From positions 62,001 through 126,000 of the forward strand of contig JAQYWC010000048.1 of the NCBI GenBank assembly GCA_030145245.1: a stretch of 64,000 nucleotides of DNA, written 5' to 3'. Positions 1-6,632 of the stretch are shown here, one piece after another; the first letter of the stretch is position 1; every line of letters starts with the position of its first letter. The stretch is from Desulfobacterium sp. (GTDB lineage Bacteria > Desulfobacterota > Desulfobacteria > Desulfobacterales > Desulfobacteraceae). A program made the position numbers and the translations under genes. The notes under the pieces were generated by a model that saw only the letters and a program-made list of their open reading frames with translations, was not told the origin of the DNA and did no database searches.

Positions 1-208
1 TTTTGGAGAGACAAGGGGAAAATGGTTTTTGAATAGGATGACAGCTCTCCTCTCCTTTGTTGAAGAAACAAGGGCTCCTGTGATAGGGTCGAACAGGCAT
101 CGGGCATCACATCCACCCGGCTTTCGGCCTTCAGCCCGGATGGAAGCCATGGGGAAACAGTTCACTTTGAAAGTTGAGACATTAACCGTTCAGGCACAGG
201 GGGAGGAG
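1..208 (+). other. Leader region upstream of the DUF3786 gene
   Basis: No gene is convincing here. The reading frame of the downstream gene stays open back to an ATG at 29, but the stretch lacks a good ribosome site and its translation is low in complexity. Around 108-146 short complementary arms (CATCC with GGATG, enclosing a GC-rich centre) could form a hairpin, so a structured leader is possible. I cannot match it to a known riboswitch class. Confidence 0.2.
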
Positions 209-826
209 ATGACAACAGGAAAAGCAGGGGTATTCAAAGAGACCTATGAAAACTATCTTCAGGAGATTTCAGGCCTGGATCTCGGAAACATTGCCGTGAT
301 CCTTGGCGGGGAAATCCGGGACACCGGGCTTTTGATTCCCTATTTCAACCGGGAGTACACGGTCTCTTCAACCGGGGTGACGAATTCCCTGGGGGCAACC
401 CCGGATTTCGCAATCAGCGTTGTTCTTTTGAAGTATGTTCTCATGGCGCCTTTGGTGCGGCCCATTCCCAGGGGGGAGTGGCGGAGCTTCAGGGATTTTG
501 CCGATGCAGGACCCCTTGTTACCTATTTTAGTTCAAATGCCATCAAGGCCCTGGAACGGGCCTTTGCAGGGAGGGTTGATCTGCTGGAAGAACGATGCCG
601 GGCACTTGGGGCAACAGCATCACTCTTCACTTCATCCTACGATCTTTCCATGGAGATCCGGGTGCTGCCCAACATTCCCTTGGTCATCAACTTTAACGAC
701 AGGGATGAGGAGTTTCCTCCCGGCTGTACCATCCTGTACGACCATACGGTCGAGTCCTGCCTGGACATGGAGTGTGTGGCCATCACCGGGGCTACCCTTG
801 CAGGAATTTTGTTGAAATCAGTTTGA
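209..826 (+). CDS. DUF3786 family protein
   Basis: A soluble protein of about 205 residues that matches the DUF3786 family of anaerobic bacteria and archaea, whose function is not established. The recognisable parts are the N-terminal phrase on a tyrosine-containing 'IPYFNREY' strand, the central 'GEWRSFRDF' segment and the C-terminal 'LPNIPLVINFNDRDEEFPPGC' type block with its Asp-Glu-Glu-Phe core. There is no signal peptide or membrane segment. I chose the ATG at 209 because a GGGGGAGG ribosome site sits just before it, although the spacing is tight. In-frame ATGs at 140 and 29 are alternatives and would add 23 or 60 residues of poorly conserved sequence. The gene stands alone, converging with the XRE regulator that follows. 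Confidence 0.75.
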   Translation: MTTGKAGVFKETYENYLQEISGLDLGNIAVILGGEIRDTGLLIPYFNREYTVSSTGVTNSLGATPDFAISVVLLKYVLMAPLVRPIPRGEWRSFRDFADAGPLVTYFSSNAIKALERAFAGRVDLLEERCRALGATASLFTSSYDLSMEIRVLPNIPLVINFNDRDEEFPPGCTILYDHTVESCLDMECVAITGATLAGILLKSV

Positions 827-854
827 GCCGGTCGCCCCGTTCTGCCGTTGGTTG

Positions 855-1289
855 TCACTCCTGGATGGCGGGGCAACCCTGTTGATACTCTTTGTTGTTG
901 ACTTTTGGGTTTGATTTGAACAGCTTGGCGAAAACAGGGCAGGACCGACACTCCTCGATCTTGTCCTGCCAGGTCTTATGGGCCTTTCCGCTGCAGATTG
1001 TTCCGTTGATGAACCAGCACAGATCCCCGGAATGAAACTCCCAGGCAGGGCATTCTTTCCGGAGCTCTTCGGGACAGTCAAGGATCTCCCAGCATTTTTC
1101 CGTATCCCTGTTGGTTTCGTTTCGCCTGAAGAGCAGGAACAGCAACTGCCGTTCCACATGGTGGGGGACCCGTCTCCACCCCTGTTCGTAGCTGTGTACC
1201 GCCTTGATCGATGTCCCGATGAGCTGCGCCATCTCCTTCTGGGTCTTGCCGAGCCTCGCTCTGATCTCCTTGAACTGCTGTTTCTCCAT
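855..1289 (-). CDS. XRE-type HTH regulator with C-terminal two-CW Cys-rich domain
   Basis: A 144-residue predicted DNA-binding protein. Residues 1-60 form a lambda-repressor (XRE) helix-turn-helix ('LGKTQKEMAQLIGTSIKAVHSYE'). The C-terminal half is a cysteine-rich module with two CW pairs: CWEILDC, CPAW, then CW..GTICSG and a final CRSCPVF. This is the two-CW domain seen in sulfate reducers and other deltaproteobacteria; it may bind metal or sense redox state, which is inference. Its promoter (1342-1368) carries a palindrome, CCACA-T-TGTGG, that recurs in the cysE promoter at 49770-49796, so autoregulation and control of cysteine synthesis are plausible. The ribosome site is weak (AGAAGAG). 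Confidence 0.8.
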   Translation of the reverse strand: MEKQQFKEIRARLGKTQKEMAQLIGTSIKAVHSYEQGWRRVPHHVERQLLFLLFRRNETNRDTEKCWEILDCPEELRKECPAWEFHSGDLCWFINGTICSGKAHKTWQDKIEECRSCPVFAKLFKSNPKVNNKEYQQGCPAIQE

Positions 1290-1341
1290 AATCGCTCTTC
1301 TCTTAAGGGTTCGCTGTGTGAAAATCGAATTATGGAAAAAG

Positions 1342-1368
1342 GTTATACCACAATGTGGAGATTGTCAA
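1342..1368 (-). promoter_or_regulatory. Promoter with CCACA-T-TGTGG operator, for the XRE/two-CW gene
   Basis: Read on the minus strand: TTGACA (1368-1363), a 15-base spacer containing CCACATTGTGG, then TGG-TATAAC (TATAAC at 1347-1342), an extended -10 of the TGnTATAAT type. The palindrome fills the spacer, so a bound repressor or activator would sit directly on the promoter. The same arrangement is found upstream of cysE at 49770-49796, and a T-run followed by CCATA is shared downstream with a one-base indel. Confidence 0.7.
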
Positions 1369-1407
1369 CGGATAGCTGTTCCCGTCCTGGCTTTGGGAGA
1401 TCCCGTA

Positions 1408-1830
1408 CTATTTCTTTCTGGGTGGACTGACCACGGCCGTGCCGTCCAAAACCAGTTTCTTTTCCTGGTTGAAGCAGCGGGTGGCAAGGGTGAGTATTTT
1501 TCTTTCCGGATCGATCTCAAGCACCTCCACGCTTGCGCTGATGGTGTCCCCGATGTAGACCGGTGCGAGGAACTTGAGATTCTGTTCCCTGTAGATGGTG
1601 CCGGGGCCCGGAAGCTTCGTACCGATGACGGTGGAGATGAATCCGGCCGATAGCATGCCATGGGCGATCCTGGCCTTGAAAAAGGTGTTTGAAGCGTATT
1701 CGTGGTCGATGTGGGCCGGGTTGAGATCTCCGGTAACCCCTGCATAGAGGTAGATGTCAGACTCGGATACGGTCTTTGTGAACCGGGCTGAATCCCCGGG
1801 ATTCAGCTCTTCAATGGTTTTTCCTGTCAC
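1408..1830 (-). CDS. phaJ: MaoC-like (R)-specific enoyl-CoA hydratase, PhaJ type
   Basis: A 140-residue single hot-dog domain of the MaoC/PhaJ family. It is expected to hydrate trans-2-enoyl-CoA to (R)-3-hydroxyacyl-CoA, supplying monomers from beta-oxidation to PHA synthase. The hydratase-2 signature is clear: 'YAGVTGDLNPAHID' supplies the catalytic Asp and, five residues on, His; 'IAHGML' follows. It is the last gene of the minus-strand PHA cluster, 25 bases after the GAF gene. The start is GTG at 1830, preceded by AAAGGA at suitable spacing. Confidence 0.85.
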   Translation of the reverse strand: MTGKTIEELNPGDSARFTKTVSESDIYLYAGVTGDLNPAHIDHEYASNTFFKARIAHGMLSAGFISTVIGTKLPGPGTIYREQNLKFLAPVYIGDTISASVEVLEIDPERKILTLATRCFNQEKKLVLDGTAVVSPPRKK

Positions 1831-1855
1831 AGCGATTCCTTTGGTTGCGGGTTGG

Positions 1856-2899
1856 TCAGAACCAGGAGCGGTGGCTCCAGATCTCTTTTTCCAGGTTCTC
1901 CTTGTCCTGCTGGAGCTGGAGGTACATGGAGGCGTTCATGATGGCAAGTCCCCCAAGGCGTGCAAGGGAACTCAACAGGGTCAGGGCGTCCTCGGAAAAG
2001 TTTCTCTCCTCCCCGCAGTAGACCCTCAGGATGCCGATGATCTCCTCCTTGACGGTGATGGGCAGGTTCAGTATGGTGGCGATGCCCTCCCTTTTTTTCT
2101 CATCCAGATAGTCGATGGCCTTGTCGTCATGGTTGTTGATGCGCATCATGGTGTTGGAAAGGGAGTGGGAAAGGGTTTCGGCCGATACCGGGCCCTTGTT
2201 CAGGTAGCTTTCGCTGAGGCCGTAGCTGGACACCAGCTTCAGCTCCTTTTTCTCCTCGTCCATGAGTCTGACGGACGTTCCCTTGACGTTGAAAGCTTCT
2301 GCGATTTCCGACGACATGATGTGCAGGATATGCTTGATGTCCAGGGATGAGTTCAGATCCTCTGTGATGGAGAGGAGCAGTTCGGCATTGTTTTTCTTTC
2401 GCGCGATGAAACGGGCTTTCTGGATCGCCATTCCTCCCTGGTCGGCCAGGGCGCTTAAAAATTCGATATCGAGTTTTTCAAAATCCCTGGGTTCTGCCGT
2501 GTAGAGGGATAGGGTGCCGATGGCCTTTTCCTCCGCGATAACCGGGACGACGAGGATCGATGCGATCCCTTCCGATAGTTTTGCCGCATGGTGTTCGGTC
2601 CTCGGGTCCGAGGTGGCATCCTTGACGGCAAGGTAGCCCCCCTGTTTCAGGATGTCCCTGGTCAGGGCCTGGGCCTTTTCCGGCGCCGCATGGACATAGG
2701 CGTCGGAGAGGCCGGTCTGGGCCACCGGAAGAAACAGATCCCCGTTTCCGTTTTTAAGGAACAGGGAACTTGCCTTTGCATCCATGGCCTGGGCTGCGCT
2801 GTTGACGATGAGATCGAGAACCTCCTCCATTTCAAAGGTTCGCTGCATGGAATTGCTGATGCGACAAAAGGTTTTAAAATAGGCGTTGCAGTTTCTCAT
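1856..2899 (-). CDS. Tandem GAF-domain protein in the PHA operon
   Basis: A 347-residue soluble protein made of two GAF domains (about residues 15-165 and 180-325) and a short helical end. No kinase, cyclase or DNA-binding output domain follows, so it probably senses a small ligand or redox state and acts through a partner. It lies between phaC (29-base gap) and phaJ (25-base gap) on the same strand, which makes a regulatory role in PHA metabolism likely by context only. An ATG 12 bases upstream is possible, but the GGAGAG site lies inside that extension and fits the ATG at 2899 much better. Confidence 0.75.
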   Translation of the reverse strand: MRNCNAYFKTFCRISNSMQRTFEMEEVLDLIVNSAAQAMDAKASSLFLKNGNGDLFLPVAQTGLSDAYVHAAPEKAQALTRDILKQGGYLAVKDATSDPRTEHHAAKLSEGIASILVVPVIAEEKAIGTLSLYTAEPRDFEKLDIEFLSALADQGGMAIQKARFIARKKNNAELLLSITEDLNSSLDIKHILHIMSSEIAEAFNVKGTSVRLMDEEKKELKLVSSYGLSESYLNKGPVSAETLSHSLSNTMMRINNHDDKAIDYLDEKKREGIATILNLPITVKEEIIGILRVYCGEERNFSEDALTLLSSLARLGGLAIMNASMYLQLQQDKENLEKEIWSHRSWF

Positions 2900-2927
2900 T
2901 GAGCTCTCCATTGGGGTGGGTTGATGA

Positions 2928-4001
2928 TCAATCCCTCTCTTTTAACCACTCTACGATCTTGGGCGCGAATCCCTCCTGGCATTTGCTGCTCACATAGATG
3001 CCTATGTGGCCGGTTTTGAAACAGATGTCGTTGGTGTCGGTTGCACCCACCGCCCCGGTCAGAAGTTCACAGGCCTCGGGCGGGACCAGATGGTCGTATT
3101 TTCCGTAAAAGTTCAGTAACGGCATGGTGATCTGCTTCAGGTCCACCCGGGTGCCGTCCACCTCCATCTTGTTCTGAATCAGGAGGTTGTGCTTGTAGCA
3201 GTCGTTGATAAATTGCTTAAAGGTGGCCGCCGGCACATCCGGGCTGTCAAATATCCATTTCTCCATGCGGATGAAGTTTTCGACAAACACCTTGTCGTCC
3301 ATGTTGTTGAAGAACCCCACATACTTGTCGATCATGAGCCTGGCCGGATTGAGCAGGAGAAATCCCAGGTTCATGAGATCCCCCGGCATGTTGCCGTAGG
3401 TGTTGCCCAAAAGATCGGCTGCCGTGTTCTTGAGCCAGATGTGGAGCAGGCCCTTGTCCGTGTCAAAGTTGGTGGGCGTTACCGTGGTGACCAGGTTTTT
3501 TATCTTTTCCGGATGGAGGGCCGAATAGATCACGGAAAAGGTGCCGCCCATGCAGATGCCCATGAGGTTGATCTTGGGGACGCCGGTTTTCGCAATGAGG
3601 AAGTCGACGATGTTATCCATGTAGCCGTTCACATGGTCGCCGATGGTCTGGTACTGGTCTTTCCGGGTGGGGTAGCCCCAGTCGATCATGTACACCTCGA
3701 GTCCCTTCTCGAGAAGGGTCTCCACCACGCTCCTTTCAGGCTGGAGATCGAGCATGGTCTCCCGGTTGATCAGGGCGTAGACCACCAGCAGCGGTGTTTT
3801 GCTGGTCGGATTTTCAGGCTTGTAGTGCTTGAGCCTGACCCTGTCCTCCTGGTAAACGATTTCGTAGGGGGTGGTGGCAAGCTCGGTCTCAAGTTGGCCG
3901 GTCAAAAGCTCCCGCCCCTTTTTGATCCGTTTTTTCGTGGTCTTCTGCTGTTTTGACATATTGTTCAGAATAAGATCCACTGGAATCTTGGTGGTTGGCA
4001 T
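2928..4001 (-). CDS. phaC: Class III PHA synthase, catalytic subunit PhaC
   Basis: This 357-residue alpha/beta-hydrolase polymerises (R)-3-hydroxyacyl-CoA into polyhydroxyalkanoate on cytoplasmic granules. The length fits class III synthases (about 355 residues) rather than class I or II (about 560-600). The lipase-like box is GICMGG with Cys150 as nucleophile; Asp303 ('YGKYDHLVP') and His332 ('KTGHIGIYV') complete the triad, only one residue off the positions known for the Allochromatium enzyme. The N-terminus is unusually Lys-rich (residues 18-30). phaE lies 20 bases upstream in the same operon. The ATG has a GAGGAG site eight bases before it. Confidence 0.95.
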   Translation of the reverse strand: MPTTKIPVDLILNNMSKQQKTTKKRIKKGRELLTGQLETELATTPYEIVYQEDRVRLKHYKPENPTSKTPLLVVYALINRETMLDLQPERSVVETLLEKGLEVYMIDWGYPTRKDQYQTIGDHVNGYMDNIVDFLIAKTGVPKINLMGICMGGTFSVIYSALHPEKIKNLVTTVTPTNFDTDKGLLHIWLKNTAADLLGNTYGNMPGDLMNLGFLLLNPARLMIDKYVGFFNNMDDKVFVENFIRMEKWIFDSPDVPAATFKQFINDCYKHNLLIQNKMEVDGTRVDLKQITMPLLNFYGKYDHLVPPEACELLTGAVGATDTNDICFKTGHIGIYVSSKCQEGFAPKIVEWLKERD

Positions 4002-4021
4002 GGTGGTGTCTCCTCTGAATA

Positions 4022-4942
4022 TTACTTCCCTGTAAGCTGGGCGATCTCTTTTGAGAGTGCTTTGAGCTGTTTTTTCACGGTGTGGAGTTCCTTGTAAACT
4101 TCGTCCATCTCCCGGTTCGTGGGGATGGGAAGAAGTTTCAATACGTGGCAGAGCACCTCGTCCCGGGCATTCCTGTAATCTGCCATGGAGTCGATGGTCT
4201 TCTTGAGAACCGTTGTGTATTTCTCGGATTTGAGCAGCACCATGTAGTGCCCTTCAAGGATTTTTACCCATTCGTCATACCCTTTGCTCGTGTCGTCGAA
4301 AAAATCGCCCTTGTTGAGCATCCCCTCCATTTTATCCTGCATCACCCGGTTGGTCTTCTCTATGGGAACCGAAAAGAGATAGCCAAGCTCGGACAGGTGA
4401 AAGTGGAAGAGGTTGAACTTGTCCACGAGGGTTGCGATCCGCTCCTGGTAGAATCGCGGCAGCCCGAGCTGGGGAATGTGGAGATATTTCTGGAACTCCT
4501 GTTCGTAAAGGGTGCGAAACGACTCAAACATGTTCTGGTCGATATCTTCAAAGTTGTAGGCCTTTGTCCGCTGTCCGATGGCCGTCAGGGTGTTGAGGAA
4601 CTGCTCCTGGAACTCCATGGTGTGTTCCACCGAGTCACCTGACATCTGCAGCAGCATCTCGTAGAGGCTGCCCATTCCCTTGGTGACCGATTCCTGATTC
4701 TCGGGACGGGTCATGAGTTTCAGGAAGGAGGTGAGGTTTTTGCAGGTGGTTTGCCAGGTCTCAAAGTTTTTGTATGCATTGTTGTTTTTCGTTTTCCGGG
4801 CGTCTTCGCTGCCATGGTTTTCAGGGGGGACAACCCCCAGGTCCTGAACCTTTGCTGCATTGTCCCAGAAACTGGTGGCCATGTTCATCCACGAAGAGAC
4901 AAGATCTTCGTGCAAGTCTGTATTGGACTGCTGTTTTGTCAT
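4022..4942 (-). CDS. phaE: Class III PHA synthase, subunit PhaE
   Basis: A 306-residue, largely helical, charged protein of the PhaE family, the non-catalytic partner that forms the active class III complex with PhaC. Features that fit are the conserved central block around 'FRTLYEQEFQKYLHIPQLGLPRFYQERI' and the C-terminal coiled-coil-like helix ending in 'KKQLKALSKEIAQL', typical of PhaE ends. Sequence conservation in this family is low, so the call leans partly on the neighbouring phaC (20 bases downstream) and phaR. The spacing and shared strand indicate one transcript. Confidence 0.9.
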   Translation of the reverse strand: MTKQQSNTDLHEDLVSSWMNMATSFWDNAAKVQDLGVVPPENHGSEDARKTKNNNAYKNFETWQTTCKNLTSFLKLMTRPENQESVTKGMGSLYEMLLQMSGDSVEHTMEFQEQFLNTLTAIGQRTKAYNFEDIDQNMFESFRTLYEQEFQKYLHIPQLGLPRFYQERIATLVDKFNLFHFHLSELGYLFSVPIEKTNRVMQDKMEGMLNKGDFFDDTSKGYDEWVKILEGHYMVLLKSEKYTTVLKKTIDSMADYRNARDEVLCHVLKLLPIPTNREMDEVYKELHTVKKQLKALSKEIAQLTGK

Positions 4943-4982
4943 GTACGGCTCCGTTGTTCGGTTAAAAAAAAATCGCTCAACA

Positions 4983-5435
4983 TCACTTCTTATCGTCGTT
5001 GTTTCCCAATCCTGCGGAAAAGAACCGCATGGGATCCAACTCCTTTAAGGTCTTTTCGGCAAGGTTTGAAAAATCCATGCCCATCTCAAGGTAGGCCTGA
5101 ACCTGGTCATCCATGGCTTTCCTGTATTCCAGGTAGTTCTCCATGGTTTTTTCCAGGTGTCTGTCAAAAAAATCGTGGAGAATGTTCTCTCCGTACTGGA
5201 TGACCAGGTGGAGAAGGGATACCGGCAGCAGGGAGTCCGCCTCCTTGGCCTTGTTCATGATGATCTGGGTCAGGACAAAGGCCGTGACATCTTCTCCGGT
5301 TTTCACGTCAACGACTTCGATCCTGTGCCCCTTTTTGATTGACTCCGAGACATCCTGTAGGGTGACATAGACACTTTTTCCCGTGTCGTAGAGCCTTCGG
5401 TTGGGATATTTTTTTATGCGTATGGTGTGGGTCAC
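4983..5435 (-). CDS. phaR: PHA accumulation regulator PhaR
   Basis: A 150-residue protein with the PHB/PHA accumulation regulator DNA-binding domain at residues 5-65 ('IRIKKYPNRRLYDT' and 'VTLQDVSESIKKG' are diagnostic), followed by a helical segment. In known systems PhaR represses phasin genes and its own gene, and is titrated away by nascent PHA granules, so phasin is made only when polymer forms. Here it is the first gene of the minus-strand PHA operon and faces the phasin genes across a 540-base spacer, which fits that circuit. The start is GTG at 5435, with AGGGGAAA upstream. Confidence 0.9.
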   Translation of the reverse strand: MTHTIRIKKYPNRRLYDTGKSVYVTLQDVSESIKKGHRIEVVDVKTGEDVTAFVLTQIIMNKAKEADSLLPVSLLHLVIQYGENILHDFFDRHLEKTMENYLEYRKAMDDQVQAYLEMGMDFSNLAEKTLKELDPMRFFSAGLGNNDDKK

Positions 5436-5558
5436 TCTGTTTTTCCCCTGGTTCGCGTGAACGTTATTTAATAATAAATGATGTTGTTCAATCGTTAATA
5501 TAACGAGCTTGGGAAGTGTTGCTTCTTTTGAAGCCGAAATCTTGAAGAATTAATTTAC

Positions 5559-5578
5559 GTTGCATCTTACAGCGCAAC
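5559..5578. promoter_or_regulatory. Inverted repeat GTTGC-N10-GCAAC, possible PhaR operator
   Basis: A perfect 5-base inverted repeat lies in the spacer between phaR and the phasin genes. PhaR of Paracoccus recognises TGC-rich inverted repeats, so this is a reasonable candidate, but the match is short and rests on context. The rest of the 5436-5977 spacer is AT-rich. It also holds the sigma70 promoter at 5709-5737, and I found no convincing gene in it. Confidence 0.35.
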
Positions 5579-5708
5579 ATTATTGATGTCAATGTATAAA
5601 TTTTAAAGGCGATTTTTGGCTTAACAGGTTGAAATAAAAGGAGGATTTGCCAGCATATCCAAATTTATCGTATGGAATATTAAAATTGTGCGATGCATCA
5701 TTTTTCCC

Positions 5709-5737
5709 TTGACAACCGGTTTTCGCAGCCCTATTAT
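5709..5737 (+). promoter_or_regulatory. Sigma70 promoter for the phasin genes
   Basis: TTGACA (5709-5714), a 17-base spacer and TATTAT (5732-5737): a perfect -35, ideal spacing and a near-perfect -10. Transcription would start near 5744, giving an untranslated leader of about 230 bases before the first phasin. A strong promoter suits an abundant granule-coat protein. Confidence 0.7.
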
Positions 5738-5977
5738 GTGGCATACGAAACAGAAAGACAGATGAATGAGGCCGTGGCAAATACCCCCTGTAGGTTGGTG
5801 TGCGAAACATCTCGGCAACTCAAAAAATCCATTAAAAACAAGGTGCCCAACGATCCTGTGTCCGGTGTGGCAGTGTTCAGCCTGTCAAACTTCCGGGATG
5901 GATATTCGGTACGAAATCGCTTTGTTTGAAGTAACCCAGAAAATGTTTGAATTAACCCAAAAAAAGGAGTCGCGATT

Positions 5978-6238
5978 ATGGAAACAGCAAAACTTGCAAA
6001 ACAGATGGTAGGTTTTCAGAAATCATTTTTCGACAACAGCTTCAATGCCATGTGCATAGTCCAGGACCAGACTGAAACCATGATGAACAGCTTTTTAACC
6101 CAGCTTCCCTGGGTGACGGCAGAGGGCAAAAAGGCCATGGACAACAGCATTTCGTTTTCCCAAAAGGCCAGGGGGGATCTCAGGCAGACCATTGAGGATG
6201 GCTTCAAAAATATCGATAACCTGTTTGACATCAAATAA
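5978..6238 (+). CDS. Phasin-like small granule protein
   Basis: An 86-residue helical, amphipathic protein. It begins 'METAKLAKQMVGFQKSFFDN', which parallels the neighbouring protein 'KTFTQMVDFQQVVFNN', so the two are paralogues. Phasins coat PHA granules, limit their fusion and can help the synthase. Both length and sequence are at the short end for the family, so the call depends on helical character, paralogy and the PHA context. The ribosome site AAAGGAG is strong. It is cotranscribed with the next phasin (23-base gap). Confidence 0.75.
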   Translation: METAKLAKQMVGFQKSFFDNSFNAMCIVQDQTETMMNSFLTQLPWVTAEGKKAMDNSISFSQKARGDLRQTIEDGFKNIDNLFDIK

Positions 6239-6261
6239 CCCGACACCATTAAGGAGATCCC

Positions 6262-6564
6262 ATGGAAGCAAACAAAACATTTACCCAGATGGTCGATTTC
6301 CAGCAGGTTGTTTTTAATAACACCTTTAACCTGATGAAAACCTTTCAGTCCCAGGGGGAAGCGTTGATGAATCTCTCCATGGATCAGAACCCCTGGCTGC
6401 CGGAAGATGGGAAAAAGCTGTGCGCCAACTGGGCTGACACCTGCGAGAAGGGCATGTCCAATTACAAGGACCTCATGGATACAAGTTTCACCAAGGCAAG
6501 GGAGATGTTCGATCCCCAGGCAAAGCCGGCAGGCGAGGCTTCGGCAAAGTCTGCAAAAAAATAG
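6262..6564 (+). CDS. Phasin-like granule protein, second paralogue
   Basis: A 100-residue protein related to the one just upstream ('QMVDFQQVVFNNTFNLMKTFQSQGE'), predicted to be mostly helical with a short Ala/Lys-rich tail. It probably coats PHA granules together with its paralogue. The start has AAGGAGAT eight bases upstream. A stable hairpin (6579-6602) follows the stop codon before the larger PhaC-like gene, which could keep phasin output well above that of the downstream enzyme. Confidence 0.75.
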   Translation: MEANKTFTQMVDFQQVVFNNTFNLMKTFQSQGEALMNLSMDQNPWLPEDGKKLCANWADTCEKGMSNYKDLMDTSFTKAREMFDPQAKPAGEASAKSAKK

Positions 6565-6578
6565 TAACCCCAGACCCT

Positions 6579-6602
6579 GCCGGCAGGAGTTCTCCTGCCG
6601 GC
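6579..6602 (+). terminator. GC-rich hairpin after the phasins
   Basis: A perfect 10-base stem (GCCGGCAGGA with TCCTGCCGGC) closes a 4-base loop. There is no T-run after it, so it may be a leaky terminator or an mRNA-stabilising structure rather than a full stop. Confidence 0.55.
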
Positions 6603-6632
6603 ACGAGCAGTACTCCCATAGGAGACAATGCT

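Noticed and set aside
5693-5929. 78-codon plus-strand open frame before the phasins
   Set aside because: It lies downstream of the sigma70 promoter but has no ribosome site and no recognisable features; best read as leader.
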